Under the pieces are notes generated by a model that was not told the origin of the DNA, ran no database searches, and saw nothing but the letters and a program-made list of their open reading frames with translations. This document shows, in pieces, positions 34,538 to 42,260 of a stretch of DNA of 59,941 nt (within the stretch, counting starts at the first letter, position 1; every line of letters begins with the position of its first letter). Both the position numbers and the translations under genes were made by a program. The DNA comes from Lachnospiraceae bacterium (GTDB lineage Bacteria; Bacillota; Clostridia; Lachnospirales; Lachnospiraceae), in assembly GCA_022791815.1 (NCBI GenBank), contig JAAVZU010000087.1:1-59941 (forward strand), read 5' to 3'.

Positions 34538-35063
34538 GATGTTGATCCTTTCTAATTTGTAAAGCATATTGCTTACATACTTTCTTTCGTATCCGTTCCA
34601 TTTGTTTTCGGACAGAACAGTGCGTTAAAGCCAATCTCAGGCTAATTTCTTTTGCATTCATTTTTTTTATTACATGAAGATATAATATTTTTTTCTCTTT
34701 CATTGTTAAGGAAAATAAAGAGTTATATAAGCATATATGCTTCTTTTGATTTAGAACAGCCTGTGTCATAGACTGCAAGAGTAAAAAAGAAGTTTTGGTA
34801 TCCTGAAGCTGGATAGAGGAATTGTTTGGCAACGGTAAATCTGAATCCTCTGTGGGAATAAGAGATAGTAGCTTTTGGGTCAACAGGGAAAAAATATCTT
34901 TTCTTGTGGAGAAATCTTCCAGAGTAGTATGCTCATAGAAATATAAGAAAGTATCCTGAACCAAATCTTCTGATAAAAAATAATCGGATAAATGTGTATT
35001 TGCGAAGGAAAGGAGTTTTTCGTAGTACAATTTGTACATAGTACAAAAAGTGTTATCTGTCAT
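34512..35063 (-). CDS. sigma-70 family (ECF-like) RNA polymerase sigma factor
   Basis: The protein has 183 residues. Region 2 is visible in the N-half (YKLYYEKLLSFANTHL, then SEDLVQDTFLYFYEH near residue 35). Region 4 is in the C-half (LTMKEKKILYLHVIKKM with a helix-turn-helix up to ERIRKKV). The intervening linker is diverged. No anti-sigma gene is next to it; the only operon partner is the AEC transporter. The short size and missing regions 1 and 3 put it in the ECF class, although it could also be a relaxed sigma-like regulator. Confidence 0.78.
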   Translation of the reverse strand: MTDNTFCTMYKLYYEKLLSFANTHLSDYFLSEDLVQDTFLYFYEHTTLEDFSTRKDIFSLLTQKLLSLIPTEDSDLPLPNNSSIQLQDTKTSFLLLQSMTQAVLNQKKHICLYNSLFSLTMKEKKILYLHVIKKMNAKEISLRLALTHCSVRKQMERIRKKVCKQYALQIRKDQHHGKFYLQC

Positions 35064-35090
35064 AAAATGACCTCCTTATTTATTTATCCG

Positions 35091-35120
35091 AAAGCCATAG
35101 CAACATACTATGGCTTTTTA
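35091..35120 (+). terminator. hairpin with T-run upstream of the sigma gene
   Basis: A 10-bp stem AAAGCCATAG / CTATGGCTTT has a 7-nt loop and a short T-run on the plus strand. No plus-strand gene precedes it, so it may be a stop for antisense RNA or a leader element of the minus-strand sigma gene. Confidence 0.5.
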
Positions 35121-35162
35121 CAGAAAATATACAACAAAATTAATAAAAATGCAACAGTTTTC

Positions 35163-35217
35163 TAAAAAAAGACAAGCTGCAAAATAAAATTATTAAGGAA
35201 AAGCAGCTTGTCTTTTT
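35163..35217 (-). terminator. terminator for the Ig-like protein gene
   Basis: A perfect 10-bp stem GACAAGCTGC with its complement has a 22-nt loop. A run of seven T follows on the minus strand, directly after the stop of the Ig-like gene. A T-run on the plus strand could let it work both ways. Confidence 0.8.
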
Positions 35218-35219
35218 GA

Positions 35220-35849
35220 CTATTTGTTTTTATTTTTATCTTTTTCTTTAATTTGAATTATAATTTGGTCACTCTTTCCATTTGCAATAGTAGCAGTAAC
35301 AATAGCTTTACCAGGAGAAATTGAGGTGGCAAAACCGTTTGGTGTGACTCGGAGGCAACTGCTGTCATTTACTGTGAAAACAGGAATTTCTGCAGTATTT
35401 GCCGGCTTTAAGTTAATAAGTTTCCGAAGGTCTAAGGATTCTCCCACTATCAAATGACGATTCTTTTTTTTGAATTGTACGCTGACAGCAGGAGGAGTTA
35501 CATGGATAGTACACTTAAGAGTTTTGATTTTCTTGTTATTTTTGTAAATAGTGGCAATTAGTTTTGTTTTGCCAACAGATGTTGATTTAAAAGTACAAGA
35601 TTTTTTTGTTGATTTGGTAATGTATGCAATGTTTTCGTCTTGAATAAAAAAGGAAGCAGTTTGTTTTTTCTTTAAACGATAAACTTGTACAGTGCATGTT
35701 TGCTCCTGAAGCATGGTTACATTTATAACATTCAATTTTGGCTGTTTTGCCTTAGCAAATACAGTAATTGGAGTGGTTATGCTAATAAAGCATAACAGAA
35801 TCATTAAAAAAGCTGCAATATAACTTTTTTTTGAAATAATGTGTTTCAT
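35220..35849 (-). CDS. secreted Ig-like (BIG2-type) protein
   Basis: This 209-residue protein has a signal peptide (hydrophobic AAFLMILLCFISITTPIT then VFA cleavage near residue 32). The mature part is two beta-sandwich repeats: residues 40-115 (NVINVTMLQEQ ... TCTFKSTSVGKTKLIATI) and 125-200 (VSVQFKKKNRHLIVGESL ... SPGKAIVTATIANG). The pattern G-K-T/A-x-L/V-x-A-T-I is typical of bacterial Ig-like group 2 domains, which bind surfaces or carbohydrates. No membrane anchor or LPxTG motif is present, so it may be released. A single-gene unit. Confidence 0.75.
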   Translation of the reverse strand: MKHIISKKSYIAAFLMILLCFISITTPITVFAKAKQPKLNVINVTMLQEQTCTVQVYRLKKKQTASFFIQDENIAYITKSTKKSCTFKSTSVGKTKLIATIYKNNKKIKTLKCTIHVTPPAVSVQFKKKNRHLIVGESLDLRKLINLKPANTAEIPVFTVNDSSCLRVTPNGFATSISPGKAIVTATIANGKSDQIIIQIKEKDKNKNK

Positions 35850-36098
35850 AAAATTCCTCTTTTCTAATATTCTAAAGTTGTTGTTCCTTGCAACTACAAT
35901 ATTTTATAAACAAATGCTAACAGGTGAGTTTGTCAAGAATATGTTAAAAATAGTACAAAAGAAAGAAAATGGAAAATAGTAAATTTAGCTTGTTTTTCAT
36001 AAATTTCCACATTATAATAGACAAAGAAAATAGTTACTGTGTATGTTTTGGAATGTGAAAGCAACAATAACACATTAAAGTAGCAAAGGAGGAATAAA

Positions 36099-36806
36099 AT
36101 GAGTACCTTACAAAATAAGATTTTAATTGCAGATGATAATGAGGATATTACAGACATTTTGTCAGCCTATATTGAAAAAGAGGGATATGAACCAATTGTT
36201 GCAAAGGATGGGGAAGAAGCGTTAGAGATGTTTCAAGAGCATCTTCCAGTCTTGGTTCTTTTAGATATTATGATGCCTAAAATAGATGGATATGAGGTAT
36301 GTCGGACAATACGAAAACAATCGGATGTTCCCATTATTTTGGTGACAGCAAGAGGTGAAGATTTTGAACGTGTTATGGGGCTGGATATCGGTGCAGACGA
36401 TTATGTGGTAAAACCATTTAGTCCAGGTGAAGTTATGGCAAGAGTAAGGGCCGTGTTGCGGCGCATGCCAAGTAAGAAATCTGTAGTGAATAATGATAAG
36501 ATTCTAAAAATTAGTGATTTAGTGGTAAATATGGAGGAATACACGGCTACTATTCATGGAGAGAAGGTTGTTCTAAGTAAGAAAGAAATTGAGACTATGT
36601 GGATTCTTGGGAAACATCCTAATAAAGTATTTACTAGAGATAATTTATTGGATAGTCTTTGGGGATATGATTATTTTGGGGATAGCCGGACAGTAGATTC
36701 TCACATTAAACGATTACGTGCAAAAATTGATAAAGTAGAACATCCCGGATGGTCAATAAAAACAATTTGGGGAGTGGGATATAAATTTGAACTTACAGAA
36801 GAATAA
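36099..36806 (+). CDS. OmpR-family response regulator
   Basis: The protein has 235 residues and a strong AAAGGAGG site. The receiver shows IADDNED, the phospho-acceptor Asp in LVLLDIMMP (about residue 54), Thr in LVTARGE and Lys in YVVKPFSPGE. The C-terminal winged helix has SRTVDSHIKRLRAKI and closes with IWGVGYKFE. Together with the overlapping kinase gene it forms a classical two-component pair of the PhoP/WalR-like type. The regulon is not apparent from this window. Confidence 0.95.
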   Translation: MSTLQNKILIADDNEDITDILSAYIEKEGYEPIVAKDGEEALEMFQEHLPVLVLLDIMMPKIDGYEVCRTIRKQSDVPIILVTARGEDFERVMGLDIGADDYVVKPFSPGEVMARVRAVLRRMPSKKSVVNNDKILKISDLVVNMEEYTATIHGEKVVLSKKEIETMWILGKHPNKVFTRDNLLDSLWGYDYFGDSRTVDSHIKRLRAKIDKVEHPGWSIKTIWGVGYKFELTEE

Positions 36807-38295
36807 AAAAAAGAAAGTCCGGTATAGCTTATTTTTACAAGTATGTATCGCATTTGGTGCAGTATTATCAGTATTTGCATTAGTAACAGGAATGATTTAT
36901 TTACGGCTATATGGAAAGAATATTATTGCTACTTATCGTAAATCCTTAGAGGTGCAGGTAGAACAGATTGCTAAAAAAATGCAGGATTATATTATTGCTA
37001 AGGATACAGAAGGAAGTCTGGATTATATGGAATATCTGAATAGTCTTGACAGTAGCGAGGTAATGGACATCTGGTTTATAGAAAATACAGATAGTAAATA
37101 TTATCTAGACAAAGAATTTACAAATGCAGATATATCAGATATTGATTTAGCAAAAGGAACTAAGCAAGTAATTAATAAGGCAAAGAAAGGAAAGATTGCA
37201 TATAGCTCAGGTTATGACGGAATATACCAGAAGACAATGATGTGTGTGGCTGCACCTGTATATAATGCTGGAGGAAATGTAGTAGAAATTGTACTTTTGA
37301 ATTCCTATGTAGAGGAAAGAGATAATTTAATTTCCACAAGTCAGATGTATATTGTATATAGTATTTTTGCTGGTATATTATTATCCTTGATTGTTTCCTT
37401 AATTCTTGCAAAGATTATAACAAAACCTATTACATTAATGCGTCAGGTTGCTCTGGAACTGGCAGAAGGAAATTATGAAAAACGTACCAATTTTAAAGGA
37501 AAGAATGAAATTGGAATATTAGCTTCAAGTATGGATATACTAGCAGAGAAGCTAGCAGAAAACGAAATAGAACGAAGTCAGGCTGAGCAGATGCGGTTGG
37601 ATTTTTTTGCAAATGTCTCACATGAACTTCGTACTCCTATCACTGTTATACGGGGATATGCAGAATCTCTGGCCGATGGAATGGTAACAAAAGAAGAGAA
37701 AAAACAGCAATACTACAACAGGATAGTGGGAGAATGTCAAAGTATGGAACGTTTGGTAGGAGATTTGCTTACCCTTTCCAAAGTACAGAATCATCATTTT
37801 GAGATAGAAAAAGAACCAATTAATTTAGTGCAGATTTTTGGTGACATTTTAAGAAACTATAAACATATCGCAGAAAAAAAGAATATTCAATTAAATTTTT
37901 CTTGTAAGAACGAATGGGTAATGATACTTGGAGATTATGACAGGCTGCGTCAGTTATTTCAAAATATTTTAGATAATGCATTGAAATTTTCATATGAGGA
38001 TGGAACTATATGGATTAATGTAGAAGAACAGGATGAGATCCGGGTAACCATAAGGGATGAAGGAATAGGAATAAAAGAAGAAGAACTGCCATATATTTTT
38101 GAAAAGTTCTATAAATCAAAACTTAGACAAAATGCAAAAGGTTCAGGGCTTGGACTTGTTATTGCAAAATATATTGTGGAAAAACACAATGGTAAAGTAG
38201 AGGTAGAAAGTGCGGAAGGACAAGGAACCACTTTTACTTTTGTTTTTCAGAAAGTCAAGGGGGATTTAGAAGAAATTATGAAAAGCGGAGTTTGA
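36787..38295 (+). CDS. sensor histidine kinase
   Basis: The likely start is a TTG inside the end of the regulator gene; no in-frame ATG is nearby and the ribosome site is weak, so coupling is expected. About 500 residues: helix at 13-35, an outside sensor of about 145 residues, a second helix (MYIVYSIFAGILLSLIVSL), then a HAMP linker (KPITLMRQVALELAEGNYE). The H-box is ANVSHELRTPITVIRG, and the ATPase has ILDNALKFS, DEGIGIKEEEL and GSGLGLVIAKYIV. The set is complete. The signal is unknown. Confidence 0.93.
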   Translation: MNLQKNKKKKVRYSLFLQVCIAFGAVLSVFALVTGMIYLRLYGKNIIATYRKSLEVQVEQIAKKMQDYIIAKDTEGSLDYMEYLNSLDSSEVMDIWFIENTDSKYYLDKEFTNADISDIDLAKGTKQVINKAKKGKIAYSSGYDGIYQKTMMCVAAPVYNAGGNVVEIVLLNSYVEERDNLISTSQMYIVYSIFAGILLSLIVSLILAKIITKPITLMRQVALELAEGNYEKRTNFKGKNEIGILASSMDILAEKLAENEIERSQAEQMRLDFFANVSHELRTPITVIRGYAESLADGMVTKEEKKQQYYNRIVGECQSMERLVGDLLTLSKVQNHHFEIEKEPINLVQIFGDILRNYKHIAEKKNIQLNFSCKNEWVMILGDYDRLRQLFQNILDNALKFSYEDGTIWINVEEQDEIRVTIRDEGIGIKEEELPYIFEKFYKSKLRQNAKGSGLGLVIAKYIVEKHNGKVEVESAEGQGTTFTFVFQKVKGDLEEIMKSGV

Positions 38296-38336
38296 TAATA
38301 TACAACTTTTTATATGAATTTTGTTTATCTTGCACA

Positions 38337-38365
38337 TTGTAAAAAATAAGGATTTCAATTATAAT
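38337..38365 (+). promoter_or_regulatory. promoter of the 6S RNA gene
   Basis: TTGTAA and TATAAT are separated by 17 bases. Transcription would start near 38372, at the foot of the terminal helix of the RNA. Confidence 0.75.
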
Positions 38366-38371
38366 ATATTT

Positions 38372-38598
38372 ATTAGATACATACTCCTGAGGTGTTCGAT
38401 ACTCCTGATATTTTGAACCTACATGAATGACATTGGGAGACCTATATCTTGAAGATTATGTCAAGCCACCATAAGCAGTGGAAGACAGAAGCTTCTTTGC
38501 GGTGACCCACCTAGCAATGGCTAGGAGTCAAAAGTCAGGAACCGGCATTTTGGGTGTATGAAAAAGTTAAAAAAAGCAGCTTATTAAGCTGCTTTTTC
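38372..38598 (+). ncRNA. ssrS: 6S RNA
   Basis: The 5' segment CCTGAGGTGTTCG resembles the conserved 6S RNA start. Bases 38380-38396 pair with 38544-38560 (CATAC with GTATG, then CCTGAGGTGTT with GGCATTTTGGG using G-T pairs), closing a long rod about 180 nt in length with an open middle. This shape mimics melted promoter DNA and binds sigma-A RNA polymerase in stationary phase. A promoter lies directly upstream, and a 13-bp terminator hairpin (AAAAAGCAGC arm) with a T-run is at 38571-38600. No protein frame is present. It could be another rod-shaped RNA, but the signature favours 6S. Confidence 0.75.
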
Positions 38599-38600
38599 CA
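38571..38600 (+). terminator. terminator of the 6S RNA gene
   Basis: AAAAAGCAGCTTA pairs with TAAGCTGCTTTTT around a tiny loop. The stem is near perfect and ends in TTTTT. It lies directly after the RNA rod. Confidence 0.9.
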
Positions 38601-38712
38601 TTAAGTGAGATAATATTGACAAAAATGTTTTGTATAATAATAAGAGAAGATATTGTATTTAGAGATACAACTGCATGTTTTATTTGCAGAATTAGAAAGG
38701 AAAGATGAAAGG

Positions 38713-39393
38713 ATGAGAAGGAAAATTGGCTTAATCATGGCAGGTATGATGATGATAATTGGAATTTTTATTATTATGATTCCATGGATTGCCCAAAAAA
38801 GAACAAAAGATACACAAGATAATTTACAAACAGAATATGAAAGAATTGTAGAAGAAAACAAAAAATCAAAGGAGGAGGAAAAAGAACCAGAGGCACAACA
38901 AAAGATGGATTATACAGTAGCAGATTTTTCAACTGAAGGCTCAGAAGAACCAGAGGAAACAGATAAAGAAGTAGGAGAAATTTTAGACAAACAGCAAATT
39001 ATTGGGAAAATATTCTGTGAGAAGATTAATATAGATTTTGTTGTAGTGGAAGGTGCCAAAAGAGATAATATCCGTGCTTCTATTGGTCATATTACCGGAA
39101 CTGCAGGAATGGGAGGAAAAGGTAATTGTGTTCTGGCAGGACATAGAGGTGGCTATTATGGCGAATTTTTTAAAAATATTCATTTATTAGAAAATGGTGA
39201 CAAAGTAGTATTGACAGATGTATATGACAGGGAGTACATATATGAAGTGTATGATCAATTTATAGTAGAACCTACAGAGCTTTGGGTATGTGACAAAGTG
39301 AAAGATAAAAATACTCTTACCCTGCTTTCTTGCGAAGATAATGGAACGAGAAGACGAATTGTAAGATGCCGTTTGCAGGAAAATGATGCCTAA
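38713..39393 (+). CDS. class D-like sortase
   Basis: The start is the ATG at 38713 behind GAAAGGA. About 226 residues with an N-terminal membrane helix (IGLIMAGMMMIIGIFIIMI), an acidic linker, and a sortase domain. The catalytic His is in VLAGHRGGYYGEFF (about residue 140), Cys in LTLLSCEDN (about 210), and Arg shortly after in RRRIVRC. Sortases cut LPxTG-type signals and link the protein to peptidoglycan. The LPQTG protein at 41.3 kb is the nearest candidate substrate, and only one transglutaminase-like gene separates them. Confidence 0.92.
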   Translation: MRRKIGLIMAGMMMIIGIFIIMIPWIAQKRTKDTQDNLQTEYERIVEENKKSKEEEKEPEAQQKMDYTVADFSTEGSEEPEETDKEVGEILDKQQIIGKIFCEKINIDFVVVEGAKRDNIRASIGHITGTAGMGGKGNCVLAGHRGGYYGEFFKNIHLLENGDKVVLTDVYDREYIYEVYDQFIVEPTELWVCDKVKDKNTLTLLSCEDNGTRRRIVRCRLQENDA

Positions 39394-39506
39394 TACTTTT
39401 CTTTTCCTTAAAAAATAAATATCACAGTAAATTATGTTAATAGCGACCAATGAAAGTCGTAAATAATTGTGGATAAGTAAGGTTAAGTCTATAAAGAAGA
39501 AAAAGA

Positions 39507-39535
39507 TTGACAGAAAATTCAACAAGGAGTATTAT
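39507..39535 (+). promoter_or_regulatory. promoter for the transglutaminase-like gene
   Basis: TTGACA and TATTAT are separated by 17 bases, about 90 bases ahead of the start codon. The sortase and transglutaminase genes are therefore separate units. Confidence 0.7.
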
Positions 39536-39623
39536 GAAAATAGTATTATATTTTATCGTATTAGTTGTAAAAATTACACTTAAAAGGTAGTTTTTAGATT
39601 GTATAAAAAAGAGGTGAATAATA

Positions 39624-40466
39624 ATGAAAAGATTTGTGCAGGTTTTTCTATTGTGTTTTATTGCTTTTTTGACACCAACAGCTATAGCCCATGCAGAAAA
39701 TGGTGTGGGTATTTCTGATAATCGAAATGGTACCATTACAATAAAATATGGAAATAGTAATAAGACAAAGATTGCCATAACAGTAAAGAAAAATGGAGAT
39801 AACACTCAGTATAATTATTTTATACAAGAGAAAAATGTGAATGCAATCATACCAATGACATTAGGTAATGGGACTTATACTATTTCAGTTTTAAAAAATA
39901 TTGAGGGAAACCGTTATAGTCCACTGTCTTCTAAACAAGTATCTCTTAAGTTGAAGGATTACAAATCTTCTTATTTGACTTCTAACGAGATGATTAAATG
40001 GAATAAAAAGAATGCAGCAATTAAGAAAGCAAATACAATAGCGAAGAAATACAAGGGGCAGATGAATAAAATAAAAGGTATTTATAAATATCTAGTTACC
40101 ACATATCATTATGATTACAATAAATTTTCTAAAAATAGTAATGGTAGTTTGAATTATTATTTGCCCAATATAAATACTACTTATAAAACAAAAAAAGGTA
40201 TTTGTTATGATATTTCAGCGTTAACTGCCTCTATGTTAAGAAGTATTGGCGTGCAGACCAAGATGATAACTGGATATCCTGCGAATAAATATTTTGATGG
40301 AAAGAGTTATCATGCGTGGAATAAATTGTATTCCAAAGATAAGAAGAAGTGGCTTATTATAGATGTAACATGCGATATGTGTTTGTATGAACAAAAAACG
40401 AAGTTTAGTAAACTTACAATGTTAAAGAAGTCTTCGGAATACTCTAATGTAAAATATGAATATTAG
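39624..40466 (+). CDS. secreted transglutaminase-like protein
   Basis: This 280-residue protein has a signal peptide ending in AIAHA near residue 26. Residues 30-115 form a beta-rich domain. Residues 140-260 are a transglutaminase-like papain fold: the Cys in KKGICYDISALTASMLRSIG (about residue 194), the His in SYHAWNKLYS (about 231) and the Asp in WLIIDVTCDM (about 249) form the expected triad. Such clostridial surface proteins act as proteases or crosslinkers in the wall. It has no anchor signal. The strong terminator at 40.5 kb ends the unit. Confidence 0.88.
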   Translation: MKRFVQVFLLCFIAFLTPTAIAHAENGVGISDNRNGTITIKYGNSNKTKIAITVKKNGDNTQYNYFIQEKNVNAIIPMTLGNGTYTISVLKNIEGNRYSPLSSKQVSLKLKDYKSSYLTSNEMIKWNKKNAAIKKANTIAKKYKGQMNKIKGIYKYLVTTYHYDYNKFSKNSNGSLNYYLPNINTTYKTKKGICYDISALTASMLRSIGVQTKMITGYPANKYFDGKSYHAWNKLYSKDKKKWLIIDVTCDMCLYEQKTKFSKLTMLKKSSEYSNVKYEY

Positions 40467-40514
40467 GAAGATATAAAGTAATTTTAGTAATAAGTAATAT
40501 TTATAGGAATCTGC

Positions 40515-40566
40515 AAAAGATCTATATAAACTGTTTATAGTCATACAGAATTATATAGATCTTTTT
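40515..40566 (+). terminator. terminator after the transglutaminase-like gene
   Basis: A perfect 15-base arm AAAAGATCTATATAA pairs with its complement across a 21-nt loop and ends in TTTTT. The 230 bases that follow contain only small hairpins and no gene. Confidence 0.88.
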
Positions 40567-40796
40567 AATTGCTTGTAGATATCAGAAATTACAATAGATT
40601 TAACCGTTTGTCTTTATGCAGGCACAAACCAATTATGAAAGTTGATTGCTAGGTGTCATGCGCTCTTGCAATTACTGATTGTATCAGTATTCTGAATAGA
40701 AGGGCCTATTTCTTAAGTGTTTGTAAGAAATACATCTGTTAGTCAGGACTTTTATGGTAAAAAGTTACAAAAAAGTGCTAAAACAGAAAAAAAGTG

Positions 40797-40825
40797 TTTA
40801 CATGTAACTTGAAAGGTGCTATACT
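40797..40825 (+). promoter_or_regulatory. promoter of the long structured leader
   Basis: TTTACA and TATACT are separated by 17 bases, with a TG extension (TGCTATACT). The start point would be near 40832, giving a leader of about 505 nt before the LPxTG gene. Confidence 0.8.
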
Positions 40826-40831
40826 ATGAAC

Positions 40832-41337
40832 ATAGGGAACAGAAACACAAATGAGTGTAGTTCCCATTAAAAACTGTAGTGATACAGGTTTATTAGTTCT
40901 TCTTTAAAGAAGAACGGGTACATTGGAAAATGCATAAAGTGAGTTACGCAAGGGAAGTTACATTGCTGAATTGAGATAGTGTTGTACGAAAGTACAACGG
41001 TTAACCACGTTCCGTTAAGAAGAGCAGTCATAAATGCCGGTATTAAAGAACGGGTATATCTGCCATAAGGCGAAGGCGGACTGTAAAAACGAGGCTGAAA
41101 ATAGGATCCTACACCTAGATTTGTAGGAAGGTTAACCCCGCTATCCAATAAAAGCGAGGCTGAAAATAGAAGCCTGGTTCTATATCACCAGGTAGGTTAA
41201 CCACGTTTTCCTCCAAAAACGAGGCTGAAAATAGGGTGCTTACCTCATAGAAAAAGTAAGCAGTGTACATGGGTTTGTAAATGTACATATTTGATGATAT
41301 TTATCAAACAAAACCTTAAAGCCAAAGGAGAATTATT
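40832..41337 (+). ncRNA. structured 5' leader RNA with a 65-nt tandem repeat, family not recognised
   Basis: No frame fits a gene, but structure is dense. Early hairpins include a GGGAAC/GTTCCC stem and a 10-bp perfect stem beginning GTTCTTCTTT near 40898. The 15-mer CGAGGCTGAAAATAG recurs exactly at 41090, 41155 and 41220 (period 65), and GGTTAACCxCG recurs at 40999, 41130 and 41195. Between them lie hairpins with different sequences but equal shape: GTTGTAC/GTACAAC, TCCTAC/GTAGGA, CCTGGT/ACCAGG, TGCTTAC/GTAAGCA. Preserved pairing with changed bases is strong internal evidence for RNA folding. It leads into the LPxTG gene with no terminator, so it may regulate it in cis, or also act as a free RNA. 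Confidence 0.8.
40999..41234 (+). repeat. tandem 65-nt repeat within the leader
   Basis: Each unit is GGTTAACCxCG, a short loop, CGAGGCTGAAAATAG and a variable hairpin. CC-A-CGTT pairs with AACG-A-GG across the loop, and in the middle unit both sides change together (CGCT with AGCG). The first unit carries an insertion of about 66 nt in its loop. Confidence 0.85.
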
Positions 41338-42051
41338 ATGAAGAAAATTCTAGCTTTCAGTTCAGGTCTATTTTTAATTTTAACATTATCTCTAATGAAT
41401 AGTGATGTAATCGTGAGTGCAAAAAGTGCGGATATTCAGAGTGTAGAAGAAAATGTTACAGATGTAACAGAAAGAGACTGGCATGTAGAGGGAATGGATA
41501 TAGAAAACGATTCAGCTCCGGTAGATCAGGAAGAACAAAGAATGGACGTTATTGCAACAACACAAACAGTGAAAGAAACAACAGCTGAAAATGTTGACGG
41601 AACAACAGATTCAGTTAATCCAGCTATCGAAGCAACAGCTACAGAGTTAAATAGCCAGAGTGAAGAAAAAAATGCAGATGATATTATTCCTAGCGTAGCA
41701 GCTCCAGAAACAGAAACAGAGGATGTTACAGGAGAGGTTATCTTTGATGATGAAGGTACTCCTAATGTTGGTGTGAAGGAGCAGGAAACTGTGAAAGAAG
41801 CAGTAGAAATACCAGGAGCAGCTGTAATTGCAAAGGGAACGGAAGATTCCATTACCAGTAGTGGTGAAACTACAGAGAATACACAAAAGGAAACTGTAGT
41901 AGAAGTTGAGGAAGAAAAGGAAGTACCAGGAGCAGCAGTATTGCCACAAACAGGTGTTGTGCCTACATCATGCTTTTATGGATTCGGTTTTTTAATTTGT
42001 GCATTAGGAATTTGTACACTTACAATTGTATATAGAAGAGAAAACAAATAA
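41338..42051 (+). CDS. LPxTG-anchored acidic surface protein
   Basis: This 237-residue protein has a signal peptide (ILAFSSGLFLILTLSLMN), a long Glu/Thr/Val-rich low-complexity middle with no recognised domain, and a sorting signal. The signal is LPQTG near residue 205, a hydrophobic helix (CFYGFGFLICALGICTLTIV) and a basic tail YRRENK. A short repeat, PGAAVIA and PGAAVLP, occurs twice. The middle looks like a stalk. Sortase would attach it to peptidoglycan; the sortase at 38.7 kb is a candidate. An AAGGAGAA site precedes the ATG. The unusually long structured leader upstream suggests strong regulation. Confidence 0.9.
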   Translation: MKKILAFSSGLFLILTLSLMNSDVIVSAKSADIQSVEENVTDVTERDWHVEGMDIENDSAPVDQEEQRMDVIATTQTVKETTAENVDGTTDSVNPAIEATATELNSQSEEKNADDIIPSVAAPETETEDVTGEVIFDDEGTPNVGVKEQETVKEAVEIPGAAVIAKGTEDSITSSGETTENTQKETVVEVEEEKEVPGAAVLPQTGVVPTSCFYGFGFLICALGICTLTIVYRRENK

Positions 42052-42086
42052 GAGTTGCCAGCTTAAAGAGTTGGCAACTCTTTTTA
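42051..42086 (+). terminator. terminator after the LPxTG gene
   Basis: A 10-bp stem AGAGTTGCCA / TGGCAACTCT has an 11-nt loop and ends in TTTTT, starting at the last base of the stop codon. Confidence 0.9.
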
Positions 42087-42225
42087 TATTTAGAAAGATA
42101 ATAAATAGTATTGACTGTAAATTGGGGATGATATTGGAGGTGTTTTGAAATAATGGTTAATTTGTATAAAAAGTCAAAAAATAATTGTGGAAATTATAAA
42201 AAGAATAAAAAATGGACAAATTGTA

Positions 42226-42254
42226 TTGACAATTTAACGGGATAAGATTATAAT
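42226..42254 (+). promoter_or_regulatory. full-consensus promoter
   Basis: TTGACA and TATAAT are separated by 17 bases, a perfect sigma-A match. It points into a stretch with no gene and is the best promoter in the window. Confidence 0.85.
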
Positions 42255-42260
42255 GGATAC

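Noticed and set aside
40467-40796. Additional RNA gene before the structured leader
   Set aside because: Only isolated short hairpins (ACTGAT/ATCAGT, TTTCTTA/TAAGAAA) with no promoter or terminator; nothing supportable.
40999-41234. CRISPR array
   Set aside because: Repeats have a 65-base period, but the 'spacers' are self-complementary hairpins, only three units exist and there are no cas genes.
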